Shown piece after piece: positions 27,385 through 36,861 of a stretch of 64,000 nucleotides of DNA. Source of the DNA: Actinomycetota bacterium. GTDB taxonomy: Bacteria > Actinomycetota > Acidimicrobiia > IMCC26256 > JACPCJ01. Under the pieces are notes generated by a model. It was not told the origin of the DNA. It was given only the letters and a program-made list of their open reading frames with translations, and did no database searches. Both the position numbers and the translations under genes were made by a program. Positions within the stretch are counted from its first letter, which is position 1, and every line of letters starts with the position of its first letter. The DNA is taken from positions 1-64,000 of the forward strand of contig JACPCJ010000095.1 of the NCBI GenBank assembly GCA_016179865.1. Direction: 5' to 3'.

Positions 27385-30105
27385 ATGCGCGCCCGTGTCG
27401 TGATGGTTGTGGTGCCGCTGCTCGCGGCACTCGTTCCGATGGCTACGGTCAGCCCGCCGGTACAGGCCGGGCAGGTCTCAGGCGGGAACCGCTCCCTCGT
27501 CTTCAACGGGCAGGGAAACGACCTCGGCGTCTACGACTCGGCCTCGGGCGCGAAGCAGACGCTGATCCACAACGTCGGCGCCGATCCCGAAACCGGACGC
27601 GACATCAACGCCCAGATCTGCTTCACCGAGATCGGTGGCGTGCGCTACTTCATCGCCGGAGAGGACTCCGGCCAGGACACGCCCGAAGGCTCGCCCGGCT
27701 GGGGCTGGTTCGCCCTCACCGGCGACGAGGTCGGTGAGCTCGGCTGGACCCAACTGGGCAAGCTCCGTCCGACGTGGTCGGGAGGTGACCAGGCCGAGAA
27801 CTACGGCTGCGGGTTCCTCCCCGACGGACGCCTGATCACGACGGACGTCGGCGACCAACTCCCGCACCAGCCCGCCAGCGGTCAGCTCATCGAGTGGTTC
27901 CCCAACAGCGACGCCACCTTCGCCGACGCCACCACCCCCGGCGGTGACTGGCACAACGTCGACAACCGCCTGGACACCAACTACTGCAAGATCGACACCT
28001 CGATCGGCACGGCCGGCGGCACCTGGGTGGACGGGGGCTGGGTCTACGCCGCCGCCAACCGGCCCGGCCCCAGCGGTCCGGGGGGCATCTACCGCTACGA
28101 GATTGCCGACTTCCCGACCGACAGCACCTGCGCGGGACTCGGCAACCAGGCCGACCTCGTCGACGAGGGCGTGGTCACTCGCGAGCTGTGGCTCGCGAGT
28201 GACCCGTTCGTCTTGACCCCGAGCGCGGCCATCCCGAGCGGCCGGGAGTGGAACACCTTCCCGACCTGGTACGTCTCGAGCGTCTTCACGGGCGTCATCG
28301 CCGAGTACGCCGACACGGGAACCGCGCGGGTGCACGTCCGCAACGTGATGGAACCCCCGGCCGGTGCACCCCTGGGCCAGCTGGACGACTTCGCCGAGGA
28401 AAGCGGGCTTCCCGTCAACGACGGCGGCACCCCATACGGCCTCGGGCTCACCGCTTCGGGCGACCTTTGGTACGCAGACCTCGGGATCCAGGGCGACGGC
28501 CCCGCCGACGGTCACGGATCGGTGCAGCGCATCACCCTCGACTCCCAGGGGAACGCGCAGCGCCTCATCGTCGACGACGGCCTCGACTACCCCGACGGCA
28601 TCGGGGTGCTCGACTTCCCCGTCACTCGCGAGCTGGCCCGGGGCTCCTTCCCCGACGCGACCGACCGGCACGCCACGTCGGACTCCCGCTGCGACGCCTG
28701 GCGGATGTACGGGCGCGACGCCAGCCGGGCCTTCTCGACACCCGACGGCTGCTCGGCCATCGACACGACCAACGCCGCCACACTCGTGCCGCGATGGACA
28801 TTCAAGACCGAGAAGACGGTGACGGCCTCCCCCGCGGTGTCGAACGGGCGCGTGTTCGTGGGTGACTGGAGCGCCCACATGTACGCCCTCGACGCCGATG
28901 ACGGGTCGCTCGTCTGGAAGGAGGGTCCGTTCACGTCCCCGGGCGCTGCCTTCGGGCCCATCGTGTCCTCGGCCGCCGTGGCCGAGGTGCGCATCGACCG
29001 GCACCGGGAGGAGCTGGTGATCTTCGGCGCCGGCCCCCGCCTGATCGCGCTGCGAGCCGACGACGGGTCGGTCGTGTGGAGCCGCGAGGTCGACTACGCC
29101 GGTACCGACGCCGACCTCCCGGCCGGAACGCCGGTCGAGGTGGAGTCCTCGCCTGTGGTCTGGAAGGGCGTCGTCTACGTCGGCATGGACAACCACAACA
29201 CCGGTGGGACCGGAGTGCGCGGGGGCCTGCTCGCCGTGGACGCCGCCACCGGCGACCTCCTCTGGAAGTTCGAGCCCGAGGACCCGGCGCGTGCGGGTGA
29301 CCCGGCCACCGACGCCGGCTGCGGCGGCGTCTGGTCGTCACCGACCGTCAGCACCCACGACCGGCTCGTCTACCTCGCCACCGCCAACTGTCCCGACGGC
29401 GACTTCGAGTGGACGCCGAACACCGAGGCGATCACCGCCCTCGACGCCGGCACCGGCGAGGTCAAGTGGTCGTTCCAGCCCCACACCGCCAACCACAAGG
29501 ACTGGGACTTCGGCGCCACCCCGAACTTGTTCGAGGCGGGAGGGCGGCGAGTCCTCGGCGCCGGAAGCAAGGACGGGTGGTACTACGCCCTCGACGCCCG
29601 CACCGGGGCATTGCAGTGGAAGACCAAGGCCGCCGACGGCGGTGACGTCAACGAGAACTTCGCCATCGGCGGGTTCATCGGGTCCACCGCCGCCCACAAG
29701 GGCAACGTATACGGCGGAACCGCCATCGGCGGCCCGCCCTACTACCACTCCTTCGACGGAGCGACGGGTGAGGTCCGCTGGCGCGGCGCCCAAGCACCCT
29801 CGTATGCAGCTTCGGCCGCCGTGCGCGGGGTGGTGTTCTCGGGCGCCCTCGACAACCTGCTGAAGGCGTACGACACCGCCACGGGAGCGGTCGTGTGGTC
29901 GTCGCCGCTCTTCGGGCCCATCTCCTCCGGACCGGCCATCGTCGGGAACTCGGTCTATGTGGGATCGGGCACGTCGTCGTCCGATGCCTGCGCCAAGGAG
30001 TTCGGCGAGGAGATCAACGACTTCTGCCAGCAGGCCTTCGACGAGGTGGTGGGCTCGACCGGCGGCATCCATGCCTTCGGTCTGGCGACGTCCGCCCTTC
30101 CCTGA
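27385..30105 (+). CDS. Secreted PQQ-type beta-propeller repeat protein with extra N-terminal propeller-like domain
   Basis: Signal peptide; repeated blades such as GRVFVGDWSAHMYALDADDGSLVWK, GGLLAVDAATGDLLWKFEP, ALDARTGALQWKTKA, KAYDTATGAVVWSS. Confidence 0.8.
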   Translation: MRARVVMVVVPLLAALVPMATVSPPVQAGQVSGGNRSLVFNGQGNDLGVYDSASGAKQTLIHNVGADPETGRDINAQICFTEIGGVRYFIAGEDSGQDTPEGSPGWGWFALTGDEVGELGWTQLGKLRPTWSGGDQAENYGCGFLPDGRLITTDVGDQLPHQPASGQLIEWFPNSDATFADATTPGGDWHNVDNRLDTNYCKIDTSIGTAGGTWVDGGWVYAAANRPGPSGPGGIYRYEIADFPTDSTCAGLGNQADLVDEGVVTRELWLASDPFVLTPSAAIPSGREWNTFPTWYVSSVFTGVIAEYADTGTARVHVRNVMEPPAGAPLGQLDDFAEESGLPVNDGGTPYGLGLTASGDLWYADLGIQGDGPADGHGSVQRITLDSQGNAQRLIVDDGLDYPDGIGVLDFPVTRELARGSFPDATDRHATSDSRCDAWRMYGRDASRAFSTPDGCSAIDTTNAATLVPRWTFKTEKTVTASPAVSNGRVFVGDWSAHMYALDADDGSLVWKEGPFTSPGAAFGPIVSSAAVAEVRIDRHREELVIFGAGPRLIALRADDGSVVWSREVDYAGTDADLPAGTPVEVESSPVVWKGVVYVGMDNHNTGGTGVRGGLLAVDAATGDLLWKFEPEDPARAGDPATDAGCGGVWSSPTVSTHDRLVYLATANCPDGDFEWTPNTEAITALDAGTGEVKWSFQPHTANHKDWDFGATPNLFEAGGRRVLGAGSKDGWYYALDARTGALQWKTKAADGGDVNENFAIGGFIGSTAAHKGNVYGGTAIGGPPYYHSFDGATGEVRWRGAQAPSYAASAAVRGVVFSGALDNLLKAYDTATGAVVWSSPLFGPISSGPAIVGNSVYVGSGTSSSDACAKEFGEEINDFCQQAFDEVVGSTGGIHAFGLATSALP

Positions 30106-30139
30106 CGGGTCCTAAGCTCCTGACGCGCTCCAAGAGGGA

Positions 30140-30592
30140 TCAGGAGAACAGGGCTTCGACCGTGCCGAGCGTGGCGCCGCCCTTCTTCCCGGTGCACAGG
30201 TGGGCGGTGAGGGCCGTGAAGGTGACCACGGCGACCCCCTCCGTACCCTCGGGGACGTCCACCGTCGTGTCGTTGCAGAACATCACGCTCTGGGCGTGAC
30301 TCGGGCCCCACCAGTACACGACGGCGCCACCGACGTAACTGGTGACGGCGTCCGCGATCTCCACGTGGACGGAGGTCTCGCCCGGGGCGGGCTCGAAACA
30401 CGCCACGCTCACGTTGACGTCCGCCTCGCAGGCGGCGATGAGCTGCGGGATGACCCCGACGATCGTGTCACCCGTCCCGCCGAGGTACCGCTCAACCTCG
30501 CGCCGGCCCCCTTGGGCGTCGGCGGTGTTCCCGGTGGCGCCGACCGCGATCAGTGCGACGATAAGTGCTGCGGTGATGGTGCGAATGCGCAT
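30140..30592 (-). CDS. Secreted hypothetical protein
   Basis: MRIRTITAALIVALIAVGATGNTADA signal peptide; start within ORF 30140..30652. Confidence 0.6.
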   Translation of the reverse strand: MRIRTITAALIVALIAVGATGNTADAQGGRREVERYLGGTGDTIVGVIPQLIAACEADVNVSVACFEPAPGETSVHVEIADAVTSYVGGAVVYWWGPSHAQSVMFCNDTTVDVPEGTEGVAVVTFTALTAHLCTGKKGGATLGTVEALFS

Positions 30593-30701
30593 GGTGCGCC
30601 TCCTGTGAACGCGCTGCTTCACAGGCGGGTACGCCGGGAGCGCGGCCACCACGCGAAAATCCCGGGAATCGGGCTCGGGCGGAGCGCGACGCGGCAGTGC
30701 G

Positions 30702-31487
30702 CTAGGCGGGCATGCAGCCGCCGCCGTCGACCACCAGGGTCTGACCGGAGACGAAGGCGGCGTCGTCCGAGGCGAAGAAGACGGCCGTCCCGGTGAGGTC
30801 TTCGGGCTCGAGAGCCCGCTTCATGGCCGTCATCATCGTCACCATGGGGAGGAACTCCTCGGGGACGATCTTCTTTGTCGCCTCGGTCATGGTGACGCCG
30901 GGCGCGATGCAGTTGACGGTGATGTTGTACGCCCCGAGCTGGGCGGCGAGGAACTTTGTGAGCCCCACCACGCCCCACTTGGTCTGCGAGTAGGTGAAGG
31001 CCGAGACCTCGGTGAACTTCTCCATTGGCGGGAGCATGTAGATGTAGGCGGCCGCCGACGACTGGTTGATGATCCGGCCGCCGCCCTTCTCCACCATGAC
31101 CGGCGCCACCGCCCGGGCCATGAGCCAGGCCCCGTGCAGGTTCACCGAGAACACCTTCTGGAGGTACTCGTAGCTGTTGTCGGTGTTGTCGATGTCGTAG
31201 TACAGGGCGGCGTTGTTCAAGAGCACGTCGACGGTGCCGAAGGCGTCGAGGGTCTGCTTCACGCACTCCTTGGCCGACGCCTCGTCCGAGATGTCGACTT
31301 GCACGAAGATCACGTCCTCAGAACCGTGCGTGCCCGTCAGCTCGTCGAGGGCGCCTTCGCCGCGCTCCTCGCTGATGTCGGCCACCACGACCTTGGCCCC
31401 CTCGGTGAGGAAGCGGTCGGCGTAGGCGAGACCGATCCCCTGCCCAGCTCCGGTGATGATGGCGACCTTGCCGTCCAGACGTCCCAT
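30702..31487 (-). CDS. SDR family oxidoreductase
   Basis: KVAIITGAGQGIGLAYA, NNAALY, VSGQTLVVDGGGCMPA. Confidence 0.88.
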   Translation of the reverse strand: MGRLDGKVAIITGAGQGIGLAYADRFLTEGAKVVVADISEERGEGALDELTGTHGSEDVIFVQVDISDEASAKECVKQTLDAFGTVDVLLNNAALYYDIDNTDNSYEYLQKVFSVNLHGAWLMARAVAPVMVEKGGGRIINQSSAAAYIYMLPPMEKFTEVSAFTYSQTKWGVVGLTKFLAAQLGAYNITVNCIAPGVTMTEATKKIVPEEFLPMVTMMTAMKRALEPEDLTGTAVFFASDDAAFVSGQTLVVDGGGCMPA

Positions 31488-31514
31488 GTCCCGTCCCCCT
31501 GCTCCTGCGCGGGC

Positions 31515-32012
31515 CTACGACCGATGGATGAGGTTCATGCGGGCGGTGAGCACGAGCTCGCCCGACTCGTCGCGGTACTCGTTCTCGGTGACCACGAACG
31601 TCATGGTCCGCTCGCCCGACTGCTTCTGGTAGACGTCGGTGACCTTGCCCTCGTGGGAGAGCTTCGTGCCCACGACGAGCGGTGTGTGGTACTCGAACTC
31701 CTGCTCCCCGTGGAGGATGATCCCGCCCTCTTTCATGAGGGCGCCGATGATCCCCATGATCGGGCTGACGGGCTGGTCGGCGGGCTGGTCCTCGGGGTAG
31801 GCGCCCCACGAACCCATGGCGAAGCCCCACGTCGGCGGGGCGGGGATGTTGTCGAAGCCCGCCGCCTGCGCGGCGTCGAGGCGCTGGTAAATCGGGTTGT
31901 CGTCCTTCACCGCCTTGGCGAAGTTCGAGACCGGCTGGCGTTCGACCGTGAGAACCGACGACCCGGTCGGCTTCCCGATGTGTTCCTTGTACTGCTCGAC
32001 GTCCACTGGCAT
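31515..32012 (-). CDS. MaoC-like / FAS1-type dehydratase domain protein
   Basis: YQRLDAAQAAGFDNIPAPPTWGFAMG...LHGEQEFEYHTPLVVGTKLSHEGKVTDVYQKQSGERTMTFVVTENEY. Confidence 0.8.
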   Translation of the reverse strand: MPVDVEQYKEHIGKPTGSSVLTVERQPVSNFAKAVKDDNPIYQRLDAAQAAGFDNIPAPPTWGFAMGSWGAYPEDQPADQPVSPIMGIIGALMKEGGIILHGEQEFEYHTPLVVGTKLSHEGKVTDVYQKQSGERTMTFVVTENEYRDESGELVLTARMNLIHRS

Positions 32013-32042
32013 GTGCCCGGCTCCCGGTAGGTCACGTACTCT

Positions 32043-32060
32043 CCTGACACGAGCGTCAGG
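32043..32060. promoter_or_regulatory. Palindromic box CTGAC-N6-GTCAG (site 4)
   Basis: CCTGACACGAGCGTCAGG in divergent promoter MaoC-like/SDR. Confidence 0.65.
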
Positions 32061-32102
32061 TTTCTGACCCGGGATTCAACCAGAACACGAGGGGCTACGC
32101 AC

Positions 32103-33050
32103 ATGGGACTGCTGGAAGGCAAGGTGGCGATCGTCACGGGGGCGGGCCGGGGAATCGGCCGGGGAGAAGCCCTCGAGCTGGCGAGGCAGGGGGCCAAGGT
32201 CGTCGTCAACGACGTCGGGGCCAGCGTTACTGGAGAGGACGCCACCGGGGAGGGCGAGGACACCAAGATCGCCGACGTCGTCGTCGAGGTCATCCAAGAG
32301 CGCGGCGGCGAGGCCGTGGCGAACTACGACAACGTCGCCACCTGGAGCGGCGCCGCCAACGCCGTGGCCCAGGCTGTCGACGCCTTCGGGCACCTCGACG
32401 TGGTCGTGAACAACGCCGGCATCCTGCGCGACGCCGTCATCGTCAACATGACCGAGGAGCAGTTCGACTCGGTGGTGGCCGTGCACCTCAAGGGCACGAT
32501 GGGCATGACCCACCACGCCGCCAACCACTGGCGCGAGCGCTCGAAGGCGGGCGAGGACGTCAAGGCCGCCATCGTCAACACCGTGTCGTCGGCGGGGCTC
32601 CAGGGCAACGTGGGCCAGGCCAACTACGGCGCCGCCAAGGCCGGCATCGCCGCCCTCACGGTGATCTCCTCGCTGGAGCTGGGCCGCTACGGCGCCCGCG
32701 CCAACGCCATCGCACCCGGCGGGATGACCCGCATGGTGGGCGTGGCCGTGGCCAAGGACATCGAGATCAAGGAGGCTGACGAGTATCCCGAGGACGGGCC
32801 CTTCGAGCGGCTCAACCCGGGCAACTCGGCACCCATGGTGGCGTGGCTGGCCTCTGATGCGTCGGCGCCCGTGACGGGCCAGGTGTTCCGCGCCGTCGGC
32901 AACACCCTCGCCCACTACCGGGGCTGGAGCCTGGGCGAGATGATCGAAACGCCCAAGGAGCCCCGCCGCTGGAACCCCGAGGAGCTGACCGACGTCGTCT
33001 TCGGCCGCATCTTCGGCGCCAAGGCCACCGGCCTCCAGATGGGCGGCTGA
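32103..33050 (+). CDS. SDR family oxidoreductase (multifunctional-enzyme type 3-hydroxyacyl-CoA DH-like)
   Basis: KVAIVTGAGRGIGRGEALELARQGAKVVVNDVGAS, NNAGILRD, NYGAAKAGIAALT. Confidence 0.88.
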   Translation: MGLLEGKVAIVTGAGRGIGRGEALELARQGAKVVVNDVGASVTGEDATGEGEDTKIADVVVEVIQERGGEAVANYDNVATWSGAANAVAQAVDAFGHLDVVVNNAGILRDAVIVNMTEEQFDSVVAVHLKGTMGMTHHAANHWRERSKAGEDVKAAIVNTVSSAGLQGNVGQANYGAAKAGIAALTVISSLELGRYGARANAIAPGGMTRMVGVAVAKDIEIKEADEYPEDGPFERLNPGNSAPMVAWLASDASAPVTGQVFRAVGNTLAHYRGWSLGEMIETPKEPRRWNPEELTDVVFGRIFGAKATGLQMGG

Positions 33051-33055
33051 TCGGG

Positions 33056-33961
33056 TCAGCCGACCGCTTCCAACTCGGCTACGTCGTCGACCTCGCCTAC
33101 CTCGCGCAGCCGGTCGAGCGCGGCGTCGTCGTCCACGAGGTAGGAGTCGAAGAAGGCGACCATCGAGTCGACCACCACGTCGAAGTACGGCTGCTCCCCC
33201 ACGTACGGCGGGGAGTGGCTGGCGGCGATGAGGGTCGCGAAGTACTTGGGTGGCGGCGCCTGCTCGAAGGCCGACTGACCGAGGGCGTACAGCACGAGCA
33301 GGTCGCGGTCGCCGTGGACCATGAGGAGGGGTGGGGCGTCGTCGTCGGCGAACCACGCGCCGCTCGGCGCCAGGATGGCTGCGCCGGCAAGCGAGACTAC
33401 GGCGTCGAGGCGGTCATCCAGGCAGCACGAGTGGTACCCGGCCATGAGGCTGGTGATGGCGCCCAAAGAGTGCCCAGCGGCGGCAATCTCGTCCTCGTCG
33501 ATGAGGCCGGCGAACTGGCTACCGGCGACGCTCGACGCCGCCAGAACCTCGTCGATCACAAAGCTCACGTCGGCCGGTTGGTTCGTGACGTCGAGGAGCT
33601 GGGCTCCGCCCGCGCCGCTGGTCTTGGGGAACGTCGGCGCCACGACCACATACCCGGCCTCGGCCAAGGGCTCGGCAAGCGGATCGAGGAACCGCGCCGC
33701 CGCGCTAAGACCGTGGGAGAGCACGACCATGGGGAACGGCCCCGCACCTCTGGGCCGATGCACGCGCACCGGCAGCGTGCGATCGCGACCCTCGTCCTCG
33801 AAGGTCTCCTCGAACACCTCGACCGGGAACGGACGTCGCTCGACGATCGACGCCGGGGTCCGCGTCGATGGGGTGGCCGTGGAGGTGGGCACCGAGCCGG
33901 TGCCGCACGCGGCACCCAAGAGGGCGCCCACCACGGTGATCGCGGCTGCGAGCCGGTGCAT
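33056..33961 (-). CDS. Alpha/beta hydrolase, exported lipoprotein
   Basis: Lipobox GALLGAACG; FPMVVLSHGLSAAARF, AAGHSLGAITSL. Confidence 0.8.
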   Translation of the reverse strand: MHRLAAAITVVGALLGAACGTGSVPTSTATPSTRTPASIVERRPFPVEVFEETFEDEGRDRTLPVRVHRPRGAGPFPMVVLSHGLSAAARFLDPLAEPLAEAGYVVVAPTFPKTSGAGGAQLLDVTNQPADVSFVIDEVLAASSVAGSQFAGLIDEDEIAAAGHSLGAITSLMAGYHSCCLDDRLDAVVSLAGAAILAPSGAWFADDDAPPLLMVHGDRDLLVLYALGQSAFEQAPPPKYFATLIAASHSPPYVGEQPYFDVVVDSMVAFFDSYLVDDDAALDRLREVGEVDDVAELEAVG

Positions 33962-33984
33962 TGTCGGAGCCTAGGATCCGGCCC

Positions 33985-34818
33985 GTGCAGGGGGACTTCG
34001 AGACGCTCCACTACGAAGAGGGCGAGGGCGTCGCCTGGGTAACGCTCAACCGGCCCGACGTCCACAACGCCTTCAACTCGACCATGCAGCGGGAGTTGAA
34101 GGAGCTGTGGCGGGGGCTGCGCCGCCACGATGACGTGCGCTGCGTCGTGCTGACGGGAGCCGGCGAAAAGGCGTTCTGCACCGGCATCGACCGCGCCGAG
34201 ACCATGGGCGCCCGTCGTGAAGAAGGGCACGAACGCGAAGCCCACGTCGGGTCGGGCACCACTCCGTTCATGTTCGACGACCCCGGCGAAGACGTCGGCC
34301 CGAAGACCAACGACCTCTGGAAGCCCGTGATCGCAGCCGTCAACGGCATGGCCTGCGGCGGCGCCTTCTACATGCTGGGCGAGGTCGACTTCATCATCGC
34401 CGTCGAGGGGGCCACCTTCTTCGACCCCCACGTCACCTACGGCATGACCGCCGCCTTCGAGCCCATCCACATGCTCCAGAAGATGCCCTTCCACGAGATC
34501 ATGCGCCTGTCGCTCCTCGGGAACCACGAGCGGATGTCGGCAACCCGGGCCCACCAGATCGGGCTGGTGTCTGAGCTGGCCTCCGACCTCGACGACCTGC
34601 GCGAGAAGGCCCAGTGGGCCGCGGCCGCCATCGCCTCGGCGCCGCCGCTGGCCATCCAGGGCACGCTCCGAGCGATCTGGATGGGGCTCGAACAGACGCG
34701 GTCGCAAGCCCTGGCCGAGGCCTACGCCTACATCGGCCTCGGCACCAACCAGGAGTCGATCGCCGAGGGCCAGGCCGCCTTCGCCAGCGGGAAGCGGATC
34801 GACTGGCGGCTGCGCTGA
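33985..34818 (+). CDS. Enoyl-CoA hydratase/isomerase family protein
   Basis: VAWVTLNRPDVHNAFNSTMQREL, GAGEKAFCTGID, AAVNGMACGGAFYML. Confidence 0.87.
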   Translation: MQGDFETLHYEEGEGVAWVTLNRPDVHNAFNSTMQRELKELWRGLRRHDDVRCVVLTGAGEKAFCTGIDRAETMGARREEGHEREAHVGSGTTPFMFDDPGEDVGPKTNDLWKPVIAAVNGMACGGAFYMLGEVDFIIAVEGATFFDPHVTYGMTAAFEPIHMLQKMPFHEIMRLSLLGNHERMSATRAHQIGLVSELASDLDDLREKAQWAAAAIASAPPLAIQGTLRAIWMGLEQTRSQALAEAYAYIGLGTNQESIAEGQAAFASGKRIDWRLR

Positions 34819-34820
34819 CG

Positions 34821-35966
34821 ATGGCCGTCCGGGTCGCCATCGTGGGTGCCGCCCTGTCCGACTGCGGGCGCGTCGACGACAAGTCGCCGTTCCACCTCCA
34901 CCAGCAGGCGGCGTCTCGGGCTCTCGCCGACGCCGGGCTCACCAAGGACGACGTCGACGGGTTCATGTCGACCGGCATGGGCGTCCTCGCCCCCGTAGAG
35001 GTGGCCGAGTACATGGGTTTGAAGCCCCTGTGGGCGGACTCGACGGGGGTGGGCGGGTCGACGTGGGAGTTCATGGTCGAGCACGCCGTGGCCGCCATCA
35101 GCGAGGGCCTCGTCAACACGGTCGTCCTCGCCTACGGGTCGACCACCCGGGCCGACCTGAAGCGGGGCCGGCGCGGCGCCAACCTGAGCTTCGGCACTCG
35201 AGGCCCGGTGCAGTTCGACGCCCCGTTTGGGCACACGCTGATCGCCAAGTACGCCATGGTCGCCCGGCGTCACATGCTCGAGTTCGGAACCACCATCGAG
35301 CAGCTCGCCGAGATCGCCGTGTCGGCGCGTCACAACGCCAGCCTGAACCCCGAGGCCTACTACCAGGACCCGATCACGATCGACGACGTGCAGAACGCGC
35401 CGATGGTGGCCGACCCCTTCACCACCCTCCACTGCTGCATCCGCTCCGACGGCGGGGGCGCCGTGGTGCTCACGGGCGAGGATCGAGCCCGCGACACCGC
35501 CAAGGCCCCCGTCTGGGTACTCGGCACAGGCGAGGCCATCTCCCACACCACCATGAGCGAGTGGGACGACTTCACCGAGTCTCCGGCGGCCCGCTCCGGC
35601 CGCCTCGCCTTCCAGCGGGCCGGCGTGTCGCCCGACGACATCGACGTCTGCCAGCTCTACGACGCCTTCACCTCCATGGTGCTCCTGACCCTCGAGGGGC
35701 TCGGATTCTGCGAGAAGGGCGAGGGAGGGCCGTTCGTGGAAGACGGAAAGCTGCGGGTGGGCGGCACCCTCCCCACAAACACCGACGGGGGCGGGCTGTC
35801 GTCGTGCCACCCCGGGATGCGAGGGATGTTCCTGCTCGTCGAGGCCGTCCGACAGCTCCGGGGCGAGTGCGGCCCGCGCCAGGTTGACGGAGCCCAGCTC
35901 GCCTGCGTCAACGGGACGGGTGGGTGGTTCTGTTCCGCCGGAACCGCCATCCTCGGCGTGGAGTGA
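34821..35966 (+). CDS. Thiolase family protein
   Basis: VAIVGAALSDCGRV...VCQLYDAFTSMVLLTLEGLGFCEKGEGG...TNTDGGGLSSCHPG. Confidence 0.85.
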   Translation: MAVRVAIVGAALSDCGRVDDKSPFHLHQQAASRALADAGLTKDDVDGFMSTGMGVLAPVEVAEYMGLKPLWADSTGVGGSTWEFMVEHAVAAISEGLVNTVVLAYGSTTRADLKRGRRGANLSFGTRGPVQFDAPFGHTLIAKYAMVARRHMLEFGTTIEQLAEIAVSARHNASLNPEAYYQDPITIDDVQNAPMVADPFTTLHCCIRSDGGGAVVLTGEDRARDTAKAPVWVLGTGEAISHTTMSEWDDFTESPAARSGRLAFQRAGVSPDDIDVCQLYDAFTSMVLLTLEGLGFCEKGEGGPFVEDGKLRVGGTLPTNTDGGGLSSCHPGMRGMFLLVEAVRQLRGECGPRQVDGAQLACVNGTGGWFCSAGTAILGVE

Positions 35967-35979
35967 CCGGACGACCCAC

Positions 35980-36030
35980 CGAACTTGGTTTCTTTTCCTC
36001 GCGATGGTGTGAGAAACGAAACCAAATTCG
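35980..36030. repeat. Intergenic palindromic repeat copy A (between convergent genes)
   Basis: CGAACTTGGTTTCTTTTCCTCGCGATGGTGTGAGAAACGAAACCAAATTCG; reverse complement is 42/51 identical to 56152..56202. Confidence 0.75.
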
Positions 36031-36043
36031 GGGCGGGGCGGGA

Positions 36044-36643
36044 TCAGCCCGTGCCGCCGAAGAAGCCTCGGTGGATCATGGTGGCCATGTTGTCGAGGAG
36101 GGCTTCCTCGTCGACGGCGATCCCTCGTGACAGCACGTAATAGAAGGTGCGTTCGATCATGGCCAGCATGGCCGGGGCGGCCAGCTCCGGGTCGACGTGG
36201 GGCGGTGCAGCTTCAGCGATCCGCGCTCGCAGGGACGCCGTGATGTCGGCAAACGCCTTGGCCCCAACCTGCGCCAGCGCCGGATCGGGAACGTGATCCT
36301 CCATCCAGGAGCGGACGACGGGGCCATAGTGGCGGTAGCTGACGCTCCATCGCTCGAGCCATTCTCGAAGCTGCGCGCGGCCGTCGGGACCCTGCGACAC
36401 TGGGCCCAGCCCGGCGACCGTCGCCTTCACGTCCTCGGCACACTCCTCGGCGAGCGCCCGCACGAGGTCTTCCTTGTCGGCGAAGTAGAGGTAGAAGGTG
36501 CCGTGCGAAATGCGGGCGGCCTTCACGATGTCGTCGACGCGGGTGGCGTGGTAGCCGCGGTCGGCCAGCACCCTCATCCCGGCGTCCATGAGCTTGGACA
36601 TGGTCCGCTTGCCGCGTGTGCGGGTGACCTTTTCGCTCGGCAC
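36044..36643 (-). CDS. TetR family transcriptional regulator
   Basis: MRVLADRGYHATRVDDIVKAARISHGTFYLYFADKEDLVRAL HTH; GTG start inferred. Confidence 0.9.
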   Translation of the reverse strand: MPSEKVTRTRGKRTMSKLMDAGMRVLADRGYHATRVDDIVKAARISHGTFYLYFADKEDLVRALAEECAEDVKATVAGLGPVSQGPDGRAQLREWLERWSVSYRHYGPVVRSWMEDHVPDPALAQVGAKAFADITASLRARIAEAAPPHVDPELAAPAMLAMIERTFYYVLSRGIAVDEEALLDNMATMIHRGFFGGTG

Positions 36644-36814
36644 GTAATCGTCTCCACCGGGGGGCACTGAGGTGCTGGGTACCGTCGCCGCCGAGGCGGC
36701 CCGGCGTTTCGGCGATCGTACCGCCTGCGTGGTGCCTAACGGCCGTCGACGCCCTGCCCCTGACGGCGATGGACAAGGTGGATCGGACGGCATTCTCGGC
36801 CCTGGTGCAAACTG

Positions 36815-36829
36815 CTGACTCCCCGTCAG
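36815..36829. promoter_or_regulatory. Variant palindromic box (N5 spacer)
   Basis: CTGACTCCCCGTCAG between TetR and acyl-CoA dehydrogenase genes. Confidence 0.4.
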
Positions 36830-36861
36830 ATCCCTAGCTGCCCCGTTTCTGAGACCAGGCC

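Noticed and set aside
25614-27506. 630-aa minus strand ORF
   Set aside because: Antisense to the CoA transferase C-domain and crosses site 3
33044-33060. GGCTGATCGGGTCAGCC as a member of the palindromic box family
   Set aside because: Short stem formed by the two overlapping convergent stop regions; different half-sites, probably an ordinary terminator
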